A stretch of DNA of 64,000 nt. It comes from Methylobacterium fujisawaense (GTDB taxonomy: Bacteria; Pseudomonadota; Alphaproteobacteria; Rhizobiales; Beijerinckiaceae). The position numbers were made by a program, and so were the translations under genes. Location: assembly GCF_014138435.1 (NCBI RefSeq), contig NZ_JACJIM010000005.1, positions 248,001 to 312,000 on the forward strand, written 5' to 3'. Below the pieces are notes generated by a model. The model ran no database searches and was not told where the DNA came from. It worked only from the letters and a program-made list of their open reading frames with translations. How positions within the stretch are numbered: position 1 is the first letter of the stretch; each line of letters starts with the position of its first letter. Shown piece by piece: positions 34,960-43,651 of this stretch.

Positions 34960-36471
34960 TCAGGCGGCGCGACGCAGAAAGAAGCCGAGCGCCGTGCGGA
35001 GCGTGTCCCGCATGAGGAACCAGGCGAGACCCAGATAGGCCACGATCCCGGTGCCGATTGCCGCGAAGAGGCCGACCCGATCCCCGAGGGCGGCGTCGAG
35101 CGGGCTCTGGACGATCAGCACGAGCCCGGCCATCGCCCCGGCACAGAGCGTGATCGGCGTCAGGATCCGGACGAGGCGCCCATTCGTCACCGGGACGATG
35201 CGCCCGGCACTGGCGACGATCGCGGGCGAGAACAGGTAGGCCCGGACCACGTGCCCGGCGACGAGGGCGGCGAGGCCGAAGGGCGCGGTCACGACGGCCG
35301 CGACGGCGCCGAGGCCGAACTGAGCGCCCGCGAGCCGCAGGGCCATGCCGTTCCGCCCCAGCGCCGTGAAGATCATCCACAGCATCGAGGTGGCGACGAA
35401 TTCGGGGGCCAGGAACGCCAGCATCCGGAGCACCGGCGCCGCGTCGTGCCACTGATCGCCGAACAGGAAGGGGATGAGGGTCGGGGCCACGGCCGCCATG
35501 CCGAAGAAGGCGGGCACCGCCAGGAAGGACGAGGCCTCGGTGAAGCCATAGAAGGCCGTCGCCAGCTCGCCCGGCCGATCCTGCAGGCGCGCGTAGGTGG
35601 TCAATCCGACCGTGGTCAGCGGGATGACCGCCACTTGGCTCACGAGGTCGATGCAGCGCCACGCGAGGCGCAGGTAGCCGACATCGGCCGCGGACAGGAA
35701 ATAGGCGGCGATCACCTCCTGGCTCCGGATCGAGGCGACGAGCAGCAGGTAGGTGCAGAACAGCCGCGAGCCGAACGCGATCTGCTCGCGCACGGAGGCA
35801 AGGTGCAGCCGCAGCGGCGGAATCCAGCGGGCCGCGACCCAGGTGAGGAGCGTGGTCGCCGTCGCGGCGACGAGGCGCTGGACCACGAGGCTCCAGACAC
35901 CGTAGCCGTCGAGGGCCAGCACGAGGGCGACGGCGCCGCCGAGGATGTTGGCGCCCAGCGCCCGCAGGGCGAGCTTGCGGAAGCCGAAGCTTCGCTGGAG
36001 CCGCGCCTCGTGGATCGCGCCCGCGGCCGTGATGACGAAACAGGCGGACAGCGCGCACAGGACCGGTTGCAGCGCCGGAAGGTCGAAGATCCAGGCGATC
36101 GGCCCGGACAATGCGACCAGCCCCACGGCACAGAGGGCGCCGGTGGCGAGCATGACCCAGAAGGCGGTGGCGGCGAAGTCTTCGTCGAGGTCTGCCCGCT
36201 GGACGACCGCGTCGGGCAGGCCGCAGCGGGCGACGATCTGCAGGATGTCGATGAAGACGGCGGCGATCGCCACCATCCCGAACTCAGCGGGTCCGATCAG
36301 CCGGGCGAGCACGAGGAACACCCCGAAGCTCAGGACGACGTTGCCGACGGACGCGACCGCCACCCAGCGCGCGGCGTCGAACGAGCGGCGCGTCACCTCC
36401 GCGCCGGAGGCGAGCCCAGGCTCCTCTTCGGCAGCGGCGGCTTCCGAAAGCACCGGCGCGGCGGCGCTCAC
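34960..36471 (-). CDS. Polysaccharide flippase (Wzx/PST family, WzxC-like)
   Basis: A 503-residue inner-membrane protein of the MOP superfamily, with 12-14 hydrophobic helices, LARLIGPAEFGMVAIAAVF near the N-terminus and FGSRLFCTYLLLVASIRSQEVIAAYFL, read in parts, in the middle. It would flip lipid-linked repeat units to the periplasm. Translation starts at GTG 36471, overlapping the stop of the preceding glycosyltransferase (GTGA). Confidence 0.87.
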   Translation of the reverse strand: MSAAAPVLSEAAAAEEEPGLASGAEVTRRSFDAARWVAVASVGNVVLSFGVFLVLARLIGPAEFGMVAIAAVFIDILQIVARCGLPDAVVQRADLDEDFAATAFWVMLATGALCAVGLVALSGPIAWIFDLPALQPVLCALSACFVITAAGAIHEARLQRSFGFRKLALRALGANILGGAVALVLALDGYGVWSLVVQRLVAATATTLLTWVAARWIPPLRLHLASVREQIAFGSRLFCTYLLLVASIRSQEVIAAYFLSAADVGYLRLAWRCIDLVSQVAVIPLTTVGLTTYARLQDRPGELATAFYGFTEASSFLAVPAFFGMAAVAPTLIPFLFGDQWHDAAPVLRMLAFLAPEFVATSMLWMIFTALGRNGMALRLAGAQFGLGAVAAVVTAPFGLAALVAGHVVRAYLFSPAIVASAGRIVPVTNGRLVRILTPITLCAGAMAGLVLIVQSPLDAALGDRVGLFAAIGTGIVAYLGLAWFLMRDTLRTALGFFLRRAA

Positions 36472-37805
36472 GGTCGGGTTGCCCGGCGCTCGGCGACGAG
36501 TTCGGCATAGAGGTCGAGATACTTCTCGGCGACGCGCTCGGACGTCGACTCGCGGATCACGTGCTGGAAGGCGCGCTCGTCCGGAAGGTCTTTGCGCCCC
36601 CGGGCGATTACGCTTCGTAGCCGCGCCGCGAGATCGGCATCGTCGCCCGGCGTGAACAGCCATTCGGCGTTGTCCTCACCGACCAGCTCTGGGATCCCGC
36701 CCGAGGCCGCGCCGATCACCGGAACGCCCATCGTATAGGCCTCGTAGATCGTCCGCGGCGAAGGCTCGGCCCAGAACGAGGGCACGATGAGCACGTCGAT
36801 GGCGCTGAGGAAGTCGGCGGGCTTGGCCCATCCGACGAACTCGATGGGGAGGCCCTCGGCCTGCGCGGTGAAACGCGCGATGGAGTCGTCCATCGCCTGG
36901 CCGGCGACGAGGCAGCGCCAGTCGCCGGGGCCGATCCGGCGGAAGGCGTCGATCATCGTGCCGACCCCCTTCTCGGTGTTGATCCGACCGAGATAGCCAA
37001 AGGTCATCGGCCGGTCGGTCCGGTCGATCTGCCGCCGCGCCGCGGGATCCCCCTCCGGGACCGTGCAGGAATAGAAGATCACCCGGCGCCGCTCGGGCGC
37101 GAGATGCGCGAACAGGCCGTGATCGACATGGGTCTTGAGGATCTCGGTGCCGACGGAGACGACCGCGTCCACAGACCGGTTGGTGATCTGCTTGGCGGCG
37201 TTCACGACCTTGCATCCCAGATGCCAGCGGTCGCACGGCTTGCCGTCCCGGAACATGGCGGCGTTGCCGCAGATCAGGTCGTACTCGCAGACCGTGTGGA
37301 CGATCGGGATCCCGCGCTTGGCCGCCTCGCGCCAGACCAGGGTCGAGACGTCGAGCAGCGAGTGCGTGTTGACGATATCGGGCCGGAAATCGTCGAGGAC
37401 GCGGCCGAACTCGGCCGCGACGGCGAAATTCCATTGCTGCTTGAGCTTGGCCCAGGCGCGGCCGAACCGGGTCGCCTTGGGCCAGTCCTCCAGCCAGAAA
37501 TCGTTATGGTGCGCCATGCGGTAGACGGTGACGCCGCCGCGCACGCTCTTGGGCTCCGACTCCCGGGCGATGCAGGCCGCTGCCACCGTGTGGCCGGCGG
37601 CGACCAGTTCCTCGGCGAGGTGCTCCACCGAGCGCTCGGCGCCGCCCACGATGTAGGGCGGATAGAGGGCACTGAGGTGCAGGATCCGCAAGGGGCCGGT
37701 CACCGCGCGTGTGGCGGCCTGATCGCTCGGCCGGTCCTGGCCCTGGGAGCGCGGCTCCTCGGTGAGGTTCCGGACATAAATCGAGGACAGGGTCGGGGTG
37801 ATCAT
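36468..37805 (-). CDS. Glycosyltransferase family 4 protein
   Basis: A 445-residue GT4-type enzyme. The acceptor-side start is ILHLSALYPPYIVGGAERSVE; the donor-side EX7E motif is EPSPRTIYEA. A ~40-residue polar N-terminal extension precedes the fold. Three cysteines lie in CEYDLICGNAAM and GKPCDRWHLGCK. ATG 37805 overlaps the upstream TGA. It is closely similar to the gene immediately upstream, suggesting tandem duplication. Sugar specificity is unknown. Confidence 0.88.
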   Translation of the reverse strand: MITPTLSSIYVRNLTEEPRSQGQDRPSDQAATRAVTGPLRILHLSALYPPYIVGGAERSVEHLAEELVAAGHTVAAACIARESEPKSVRGGVTVYRMAHHNDFWLEDWPKATRFGRAWAKLKQQWNFAVAAEFGRVLDDFRPDIVNTHSLLDVSTLVWREAAKRGIPIVHTVCEYDLICGNAAMFRDGKPCDRWHLGCKVVNAAKQITNRSVDAVVSVGTEILKTHVDHGLFAHLAPERRRVIFYSCTVPEGDPAARRQIDRTDRPMTFGYLGRINTEKGVGTMIDAFRRIGPGDWRCLVAGQAMDDSIARFTAQAEGLPIEFVGWAKPADFLSAIDVLIVPSFWAEPSPRTIYEAYTMGVPVIGAASGGIPELVGEDNAEWLFTPGDDADLAARLRSVIARGRKDLPDERAFQHVIRESTSERVAEKYLDLYAELVAERRATRP

Positions 37806-39058
37806 GGACGGCACTCGCTGAGGTGCGGGCGCTCCGCGCGCGCGGAAAGCTCGAGAGGCAGTTCGGGGCGGGCCGCGTCGCGGGTCGCGGCGTAGAGGTC
37901 GAGATAGGCGGCCGCGACGACGACCGGGTCGGTGCCGGCGCGGATGCGGGCGGCGCGGGCGAGCCCCTCTGCGAGGCGGGCGGGCTCCGCGACGATCCGG
38001 GCCATCGCGGCGGCGAGTGCCGGGGCATCGCCCGGTGGCACCAGCCACGGCCCCGGTCCGACCTGCTCGCCGATGCCGCCGCTTGCGGTTCCGATCACCG
38101 GGACGCCGCGCCCGTAGGCTTCCGCTACCGTCCGGCCGAAGGGTTCGGGCCAGATCGGGGGGACGACGAGGCAGTCGATGCCATCCAGGAAGGCGTCGCG
38201 CTCCGCGTAGCCCAGGAAGGTCGCGGGCAGGCCCTCGGCTCGGGCGCGGTAGCGGTCGAGCCCGTCCACGGCGCGGCCGGCAACGGAGAAGCTCCAGCCT
38301 GCCCGCGGCAGGCTCCGGCAGGCTTCGAGGAGCGTGTCGAAGCCTTTGGCGGCCTCGATCCGACCCAGATAGCCGAACCGAACCGGCGCCCCCGGAACCC
38401 GCGGACGCCGTGCCGGCGGCAGGCCGGGCGGGATCGGATTCCAGATCACCCGGCGCAGCGCCGGCGGCACATCGGTGAAGAACCCGGCATCGAGATGACG
38501 CTCGAGGATGTCTGAGCCGACGGCGGCCAGAGCCGTCACGGCGCGCTGACAGCGCCGGTGGATCCCACCGTAGAGGCGGCATTTGAGATGCTGACCGTCA
38601 CAGGGCCGGCCGTCCCGCACCATCGCGCCGTTGGTGCAGAGACTGGTGAAGTCGTGGAGCGTGTGTACGATCGGCAGTCCGAGCTGCCGGAGCATCGGCC
38701 AAAGCGCCGGCGGCAGCTCGGAGATCGAGTGCGTGTTCACGAGATCGGGTTCGAAATCCCGGACCGCCGCCGCCATCCGGTCGAGCGTGGGTCGGTTCCA
38801 CTGCGCGGCGAGCTTGTAGCGAAGGCGGTCGAGCCGCCCGCGTTCAGGCCAGTCGAGGATGTGGAAGGGCGTTCCGTGCCCGGTCCGATAGACGGTGACG
38901 CCGTCCTGAAGGACCGGCTCGCCCTGCGCCCGTGCCGCGCAGACGACGGCGACGTCATGGCCGAGGCCCGCCTGGGTCCGGGCGAGCGTCTCGACCATCA
39001 GTTCGGCGCCCCCGACCTGCTCGGGCGGATAGAGCGAGCTAAGGTGCAGGATGCGCAT
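37802..39058 (-). CDS. Glycosyltransferase family 4 protein
   Basis: A 418-residue GT4 enzyme starting MRILHLSSLYPPEQVGGAELMVE with EX7E motif EPFGRTVAEA. It shares the start, the NTHS motif and the cysteine pattern (SLCTNGAM, GRPCDGQHLKCR) with the downstream gene. The start ATG 39058 lies inside the 3' end of the upstream gene (20-nt overlap). Its stop overlaps the next start (ATGA). Confidence 0.88.
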   Translation of the reverse strand: MRILHLSSLYPPEQVGGAELMVETLARTQAGLGHDVAVVCAARAQGEPVLQDGVTVYRTGHGTPFHILDWPERGRLDRLRYKLAAQWNRPTLDRMAAAVRDFEPDLVNTHSISELPPALWPMLRQLGLPIVHTLHDFTSLCTNGAMVRDGRPCDGQHLKCRLYGGIHRRCQRAVTALAAVGSDILERHLDAGFFTDVPPALRRVIWNPIPPGLPPARRPRVPGAPVRFGYLGRIEAAKGFDTLLEACRSLPRAGWSFSVAGRAVDGLDRYRARAEGLPATFLGYAERDAFLDGIDCLVVPPIWPEPFGRTVAEAYGRGVPVIGTASGGIGEQVGPGPWLVPPGDAPALAAAMARIVAEPARLAEGLARAARIRAGTDPVVVAAAYLDLYAATRDAARPELPLELSARAERPHLSECRP

Positions 39059-40175
39059 GCGGCACCTCCCGAGCGGGGCGCGCCGGAGCGCCGTCCCGGA
39101 GCGCGTCGAGCAGCAGACCCTCGTAGCGGCGGGCGGTTTCGGCCCAGTCGTAGCGACGGACATTGTCGCGGCCGTGCGCGATCAGCGTGGCCCGGAGCCC
39201 TGGTTCGTCGAGCAGGCGGCGCAGGCCCGTGGTCAGCGCCGCAGCGTCGGCGGGATCGAAGGTCAGGGCACCGGCTCCGGCGATCTCGGGCGTCGCGGAG
39301 CGGTCCGAGCAGAGAACCGGGCAGTCGAGGGCCTGCGCCTCCAGCACGGGCAGGCAGAACCCCTCGGCGAAGGACGGGACACACAGGCACAAGGCCGCGC
39401 GGTAGAGGCCTGCCAGCTGGTCGTCGTCGATCCGCGACAGGCGCGTCAGCGGCACCGGGGCGCCGCCGAGCGCGGCGGCGATCGCCTCGTCGGGATCCTC
39501 GCCCACGTGCACGATCCCGATCCCCGGCCGGCCGAGCCCGACCACGGCGCGGGCGAGGGTCGCGAAGTTCTTGTTGTACAGGGCGTTGCCGACCGCCAGC
39601 ACGAAGGGCCCGGCCGGGAGTCCGGCCCGGGGCCCGTCGCGCGTGGGATCCAGCATCGCCGCGGAGGGCACGGTCTGAGCCCGTCGGCGAAGCCGGGGAT
39701 AATGGTGCTCCAGATCGCGCCGGGTCGCCTCGGACACGGTTATCACCCGTGCGCTGTTGCCCAGCACCAGCCGGAAGATCGGATCGGTGGTCAGGGCCTC
39801 GCGGGAGCGGATGCGCTCGGGCAGCGTGCGGAAATAGAGATCGTGCACGACGCTCACCCGCGCGCGACCGCCGAAGGCCGCACCGTAGGGGTCGGCATTC
39901 AGCACCACGTCGATGTCCAGGGCCCGGCACAGCCGCGGGACCGCGAGGCTCTGGCGCAGGACGTCGAACAGCATGATCCGCGGCCGCGGCACCGTCACGA
40001 CCTCGACGCGGTCGCGGATCGCCGCCGGCAGCTGGTCGCGGCGCCAGGGAGAGCGGAGCACCACCGTGAAGGTGCCGCGCGCGATCAGGCCGGCGATCAC
40101 CCGGAAGGCGACGAGGGCGACGCCCGACGGCCGACCGGCATGCTGGCTCGGCATGTTGACGAGGACGCGCGGCAT
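39039..40175 (-). CDS. Glycosyltransferase family 4 protein (mannosyltransferase-like)
   Basis: A 378-residue GT4 enzyme. Motifs include RVSVVHDLYFRTLPE, VITVSEATRRDLEHHYP, LAVGNALYNKNF and the EX7E motif EGFCLPVLEA. This resembles the WbaZ/WbdA-like mannosyl- or rhamnosyltransferase subgroup, which would fit with GDP-mannose chemistry by gmd, but specificity is not proven. ATG 40175 is preceded by a 46-nt gap from the previous gene. Confidence 0.87.
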   Translation of the reverse strand: MPRVLVNMPSQHAGRPSGVALVAFRVIAGLIARGTFTVVLRSPWRRDQLPAAIRDRVEVVTVPRPRIMLFDVLRQSLAVPRLCRALDIDVVLNADPYGAAFGGRARVSVVHDLYFRTLPERIRSREALTTDPIFRLVLGNSARVITVSEATRRDLEHHYPRLRRRAQTVPSAAMLDPTRDGPRAGLPAGPFVLAVGNALYNKNFATLARAVVGLGRPGIGIVHVGEDPDEAIAAALGGAPVPLTRLSRIDDDQLAGLYRAALCLCVPSFAEGFCLPVLEAQALDCPVLCSDRSATPEIAGAGALTFDPADAAALTTGLRRLLDEPGLRATLIAHGRDNVRRYDWAETARRYEGLLLDALRDGAPARPAREVPHAHPAP

Positions 40176-40221
40176 TACGGTTCTGACGGCTCCGGGCGAG
40201 AGGGGAGGGATTGCCGGCCCG

Positions 40222-41448
40222 TCAGGCGCGGCCGGCGACCTGGAGGATGATGTCGGCGAGCGCGCGCTGCATCCGGTCCGCTCCGTAGCGGGACAATGCC
40301 CGTTCCCGGGCGAGACCGGTTCGCGTCGCGAAGGCGTCGGGGTTTTCGAGCAGCTCCGACAGGGCAGCGGCCAAACGGTCCGGTCGCCGTGGCGGCACCA
40401 GCGTTCCGGCCGCGCCGCCGTCGAGAATCTCCGCAGAGGCACCCGCATCCGTGGCGACCACCGGCACGCCGACGCGCATCGCCTCGACGAGGGTGCGGCC
40501 GAACGGTTCCGGATCGACCGAGGGGTGCACGACCACGTCGACCGCCTGCATCAGTCGGGGGACGTCGTCACGCTGGCCGAGGAACGTGATCCGGTCCGAC
40601 AGCCGGTACTTGGCCACAAGATCCCTCAGATGCGCCGCGTAGGCATCCTCGCCGAAGAGCGGCGCCCCCACCACGATGCAGTGGAGGCCGGGCAGGCGCG
40701 CGAGCGCCTCGATCAGCACGTCCTGTCCCTTCCAGGGCGCGATGCGGCTGAACACGCCCACGAGCGGACCCGCCGGCAGGCCGAGTTCCGCGCGCAGCGC
40801 CGCGGCGGGCCGGGGGTCGCGGTCGAGGTCGAGGCCGTTCGGCACGATACGGATCAGGGATCGGCGTCCCCCGCCCTGAACGAAGGCCCGCGCTGCGGCT
40901 TCGGACGGCACGATCACCCGGGTCGCGCAGAGATTGGCGAGGCACACCTGGACGATGCGCTGGGCCCGCCCGAAATGCGCGCTGTCGAGGATGTCGTGCA
41001 GGTGCCAGACCAGAGGGCGTCCGACGCAGCGCGCGGCGAAGGCGGACAGCAGGAAAGCCTTCTGCGAATTCGCGTAGACGACGTCGCAGGCGCGCGCCGC
41101 CCGCGTGATCTCCAGGGCCAGGGCGCAGAGCCGGCCCAGCACCGGCAGGGCGCTCAGGGGCGAGGCATCCCGCCGGAGAGCCGCCAGGGAGGTCCGACGC
41201 CGTGCAAGACGGATCTCCAGACCCTGCCCGCGCAGGGCGTCGGTGAGGGCGCCGTCCTCGAACAGGAAGGCGGTCGAACCCGCCCATGGCTGGACGGCGT
41301 CGCGGAGCACCAGTTCCGCTCCCGACATCGTGCCGGTGTGGCTGACGAACAGAACGCTGGGACGCGCGGCGATCCCGGACCGGGCGGCCAAAACCCGGTC
41401 GACGGAGCCACGCTCCGGAAGCGTCGCGGCGGGAAGGACGTCTGTCAT
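40222..41448 (-). CDS. Glycosyltransferase family 4 protein
   Basis: A 408-residue GT4 enzyme with VLFVSHTGTMSGAELVL near residue 31, NSQKAFLLSAFAAR, VWHLHDILD, VFSRIAPWKGQDVLIEAL and the EX7E motif EPFGRTLVEA. ATG 41448 overlaps the stop of the Wzc-like gene (ATGA), which fixes the start and rules out the much longer upstream extension of this frame across wzc. Sugar unknown. Confidence 0.88.
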   Translation of the reverse strand: MTDVLPAATLPERGSVDRVLAARSGIAARPSVLFVSHTGTMSGAELVLRDAVQPWAGSTAFLFEDGALTDALRGQGLEIRLARRRTSLAALRRDASPLSALPVLGRLCALALEITRAARACDVVYANSQKAFLLSAFAARCVGRPLVWHLHDILDSAHFGRAQRIVQVCLANLCATRVIVPSEAAARAFVQGGGRRSLIRIVPNGLDLDRDPRPAAALRAELGLPAGPLVGVFSRIAPWKGQDVLIEALARLPGLHCIVVGAPLFGEDAYAAHLRDLVAKYRLSDRITFLGQRDDVPRLMQAVDVVVHPSVDPEPFGRTLVEAMRVGVPVVATDAGASAEILDGGAAGTLVPPRRPDRLAAALSELLENPDAFATRTGLARERALSRYGADRMQRALADIILQVAGRA

Positions 41449-43640
41449 CGGGCGCTCGCGGCCGTGCGTGGATCGGGCAGCGGCATCACATCGTAGGTCG
41501 GTTGGGTGCCCGGCCGGACCATCGTCATCGCGATTCCGAGCACGTGTCCGCCGGCGCGGCGCAGGTTCGCCACGGTCTCGACGCTGTCGGAGAGCTGCGA
41601 GCGGCCGTAGCGGGCGCAGCAGAGCACGCCGTCGACGTGGCGGGCGAGCGTCGGCGCGTCCATCAGGAGGCTGGTGGGCGGCGTATCGAGAAGGACGAGG
41701 TCGTAGCGGCGGCTCCAGTCGAGAAAGCCCGCCATCCGCTCGCTCATCAGAAGCTCGGTTGAGTCGGCCGTCGGCGTACCCGCCGGGATGACGTCGAAGC
41801 GTCCGGCCGGGACCACGGCTTCGGCCGGGTCGATCTCGCCGCGGAGCACGCCGCCGAGGCCCGGCCCGCGGCCGAGCCCGAGCGACGCCTCGAAATTCGG
41901 GCGCCGCAGGTCGCACTCGACGACGAGGACCCGGCGCCCGCCGGCGGCGCCGATCCCGGCCAGCGCGAAGGCCGTGAACGACTTGCCCTCGCGCGGCTTC
42001 GCCGAGGTCACCAGGATGACGCGGGACTTGCCGGAGCCTGCGAGGACGAGATGGGCGTGCAGGTTGCGCAGGACGTTCTGCATCACCGGATCGACCCGCG
42101 CCCGCGCCAGGGCCTCCGGGAGGTCGAGCGCCCGCTGACGCTCGGAGAAGCGTCCGACCAGCCCGGCTGGCTCCAGGCTGGGCAGTTGCGCGAAGACCGG
42201 GGCGCCGGTGCCGGCCATGAGCTGCGCGGAGCTGCGCACCCGTCGGTCGGTGTAGTCGCGCAGCAGCGCGGCAGCGGCGGCGAGGACGCCCGCGAGCACG
42301 AAGCCGCCCGCCAGGAACGGCACGGCCTTCGGCGAGAACGGCTCCTGCGGCAGCTCGGCGAGGCTGACCAGCCGCGTGCTGCCGGTGAGGATGCGCCGCT
42401 CGGTCTCCAGCTCGCCCGCCCGCTTCACCAGATCGGCGTAGCGGGTGCGCTTGATCTCCGCGTTGCGGACCATGCCCTCGATCGAGGCCTCGTCGTCCAT
42501 GGCGGCGGCGGCATCGGTCTTGGCGGTTTCGAGCTGGGCGCGCAGCGACTTGGCGAGGGCGTTCGACGCCTCGTAGGACTTGCGCAAGCCCTTCGCCACG
42601 TTGCCGACCTCCTGCTCGATCCGCGTGCGCAGGCTCGCCTGCTCGGTCTCGAGCGCCCGGATGACCGGGTGGTTCGCCCCGAGCAGCGTGCTCTGGTTGG
42701 CGAGCTGCGCACTGACGCCGCTGAGTTGCTGCTTCAGAGATACGACGGTCTGACTGGCCAGCACCGCCGGGGCACTGTCGGCGCCGCGAGCGCCCTTGTT
42801 CTCGATCTCGCTGAGACGCGCGGCGGCATCCGCCTTGGCCGTCTCCGCAGCGGCAAGCTGCTGGCTGATGCTGGTCAGTCGCTCGGCGCTGATCGGGGCC
42901 GTCGAGCCCTTCAGCAGGCCCTTGCGACGGCGGAAGGTCTGGATTCGGGTCTCGTCCGCGCGGATCGATGCATCGAGCTGGCTGATCTCGGCATGCAGCC
43001 AGTCGGCGGCCGCCTTCCGGCTCGAGGCCTGCGTCTCGCGCTGATCCTCCAGGAAGGCGTTGATCAGGCCGTTGGCCATCGTCTGCGCCGTCTCGGGCAG
43101 CGGCGACTTGTAACCGATGGTGATAATGCGCGAGCGGCCCGAACTCAGGACCGTGTAGCGTTTCTGAAGATACTCCACGAGGGCGTTGCGATCCGTCGTG
43201 AGCTTCGTACAGGCCGCTTCCTTCTTGGCGCTGATCTCGTCGGGATGCCCGCGGGTCGCCGCAGAGCGGCACTCGGCCATGACGGCTGCGATCAGGCCGT
43301 CGTCGATCGCGAGACGCAGCAGCCGGGGCGAGCGGATCACCAGGATCTGGCTCTCGATATCGGCCGGATCGCCGATCTTCTGGATCCAGGCCATGGAGGC
43401 GTTGTTCGCCCCGGGCTCCGCTTCGGCGACGATCACCGAGCCGCTCGCCACGTATTGCGGCTGAATCATCAGCAGGGCGGTTACGGCGAGGCCGAGGATC
43501 CCGACGAACACCGCTGCGAACAGGTAGCGGCGATGCCAGATCCGGGAGAGGGCGGCGGCCAGCGGGCCGCCGCGCATCGGCTCCTGGGGGAGGGCGCGGA
43601 CCGGCGCCCGGTCGGCCAGATCGACAGTCAGGAAGGACAT
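41445..43640 (-). CDS. Wzc-like polysaccharide co-polymerase / BY-kinase
   Basis: Controls chain length and export of surface polysaccharide. In the 731-residue protein a Wzz domain is flanked by membrane helices at about 40-58 and 442-462. The periplasmic part holds long coiled coils (about 205-415). The cytosolic ATPase has Walker A AKPREGKS (547-554), Walker A' VVECDLRRP (573-581) and Walker B LVLLDTPP (648-655). The C-terminus is short, Pro-rich and has only one tyrosine (Y716), so the usual tyrosine cluster is missing. The gene lies 11 nt after the upstream glycosyltransferase. Confidence 0.9.
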   Translation of the reverse strand: MSFLTVDLADRAPVRALPQEPMRGGPLAAALSRIWHRRYLFAAVFVGILGLAVTALLMIQPQYVASGSVIVAEAEPGANNASMAWIQKIGDPADIESQILVIRSPRLLRLAIDDGLIAAVMAECRSAATRGHPDEISAKKEAACTKLTTDRNALVEYLQKRYTVLSSGRSRIITIGYKSPLPETAQTMANGLINAFLEDQRETQASSRKAAADWLHAEISQLDASIRADETRIQTFRRRKGLLKGSTAPISAERLTSISQQLAAAETAKADAAARLSEIENKGARGADSAPAVLASQTVVSLKQQLSGVSAQLANQSTLLGANHPVIRALETEQASLRTRIEQEVGNVAKGLRKSYEASNALAKSLRAQLETAKTDAAAAMDDEASIEGMVRNAEIKRTRYADLVKRAGELETERRILTGSTRLVSLAELPQEPFSPKAVPFLAGGFVLAGVLAAAAALLRDYTDRRVRSSAQLMAGTGAPVFAQLPSLEPAGLVGRFSERQRALDLPEALARARVDPVMQNVLRNLHAHLVLAGSGKSRVILVTSAKPREGKSFTAFALAGIGAAGGRRVLVVECDLRRPNFEASLGLGRGPGLGGVLRGEIDPAEAVVPAGRFDVIPAGTPTADSTELLMSERMAGFLDWSRRYDLVLLDTPPTSLLMDAPTLARHVDGVLCCARYGRSQLSDSVETVANLRRAGGHVLGIAMTMVRPGTQPTYDVMPLPDPRTAASAR

Positions 43641-43651
43641 GCGGCGCGTCC

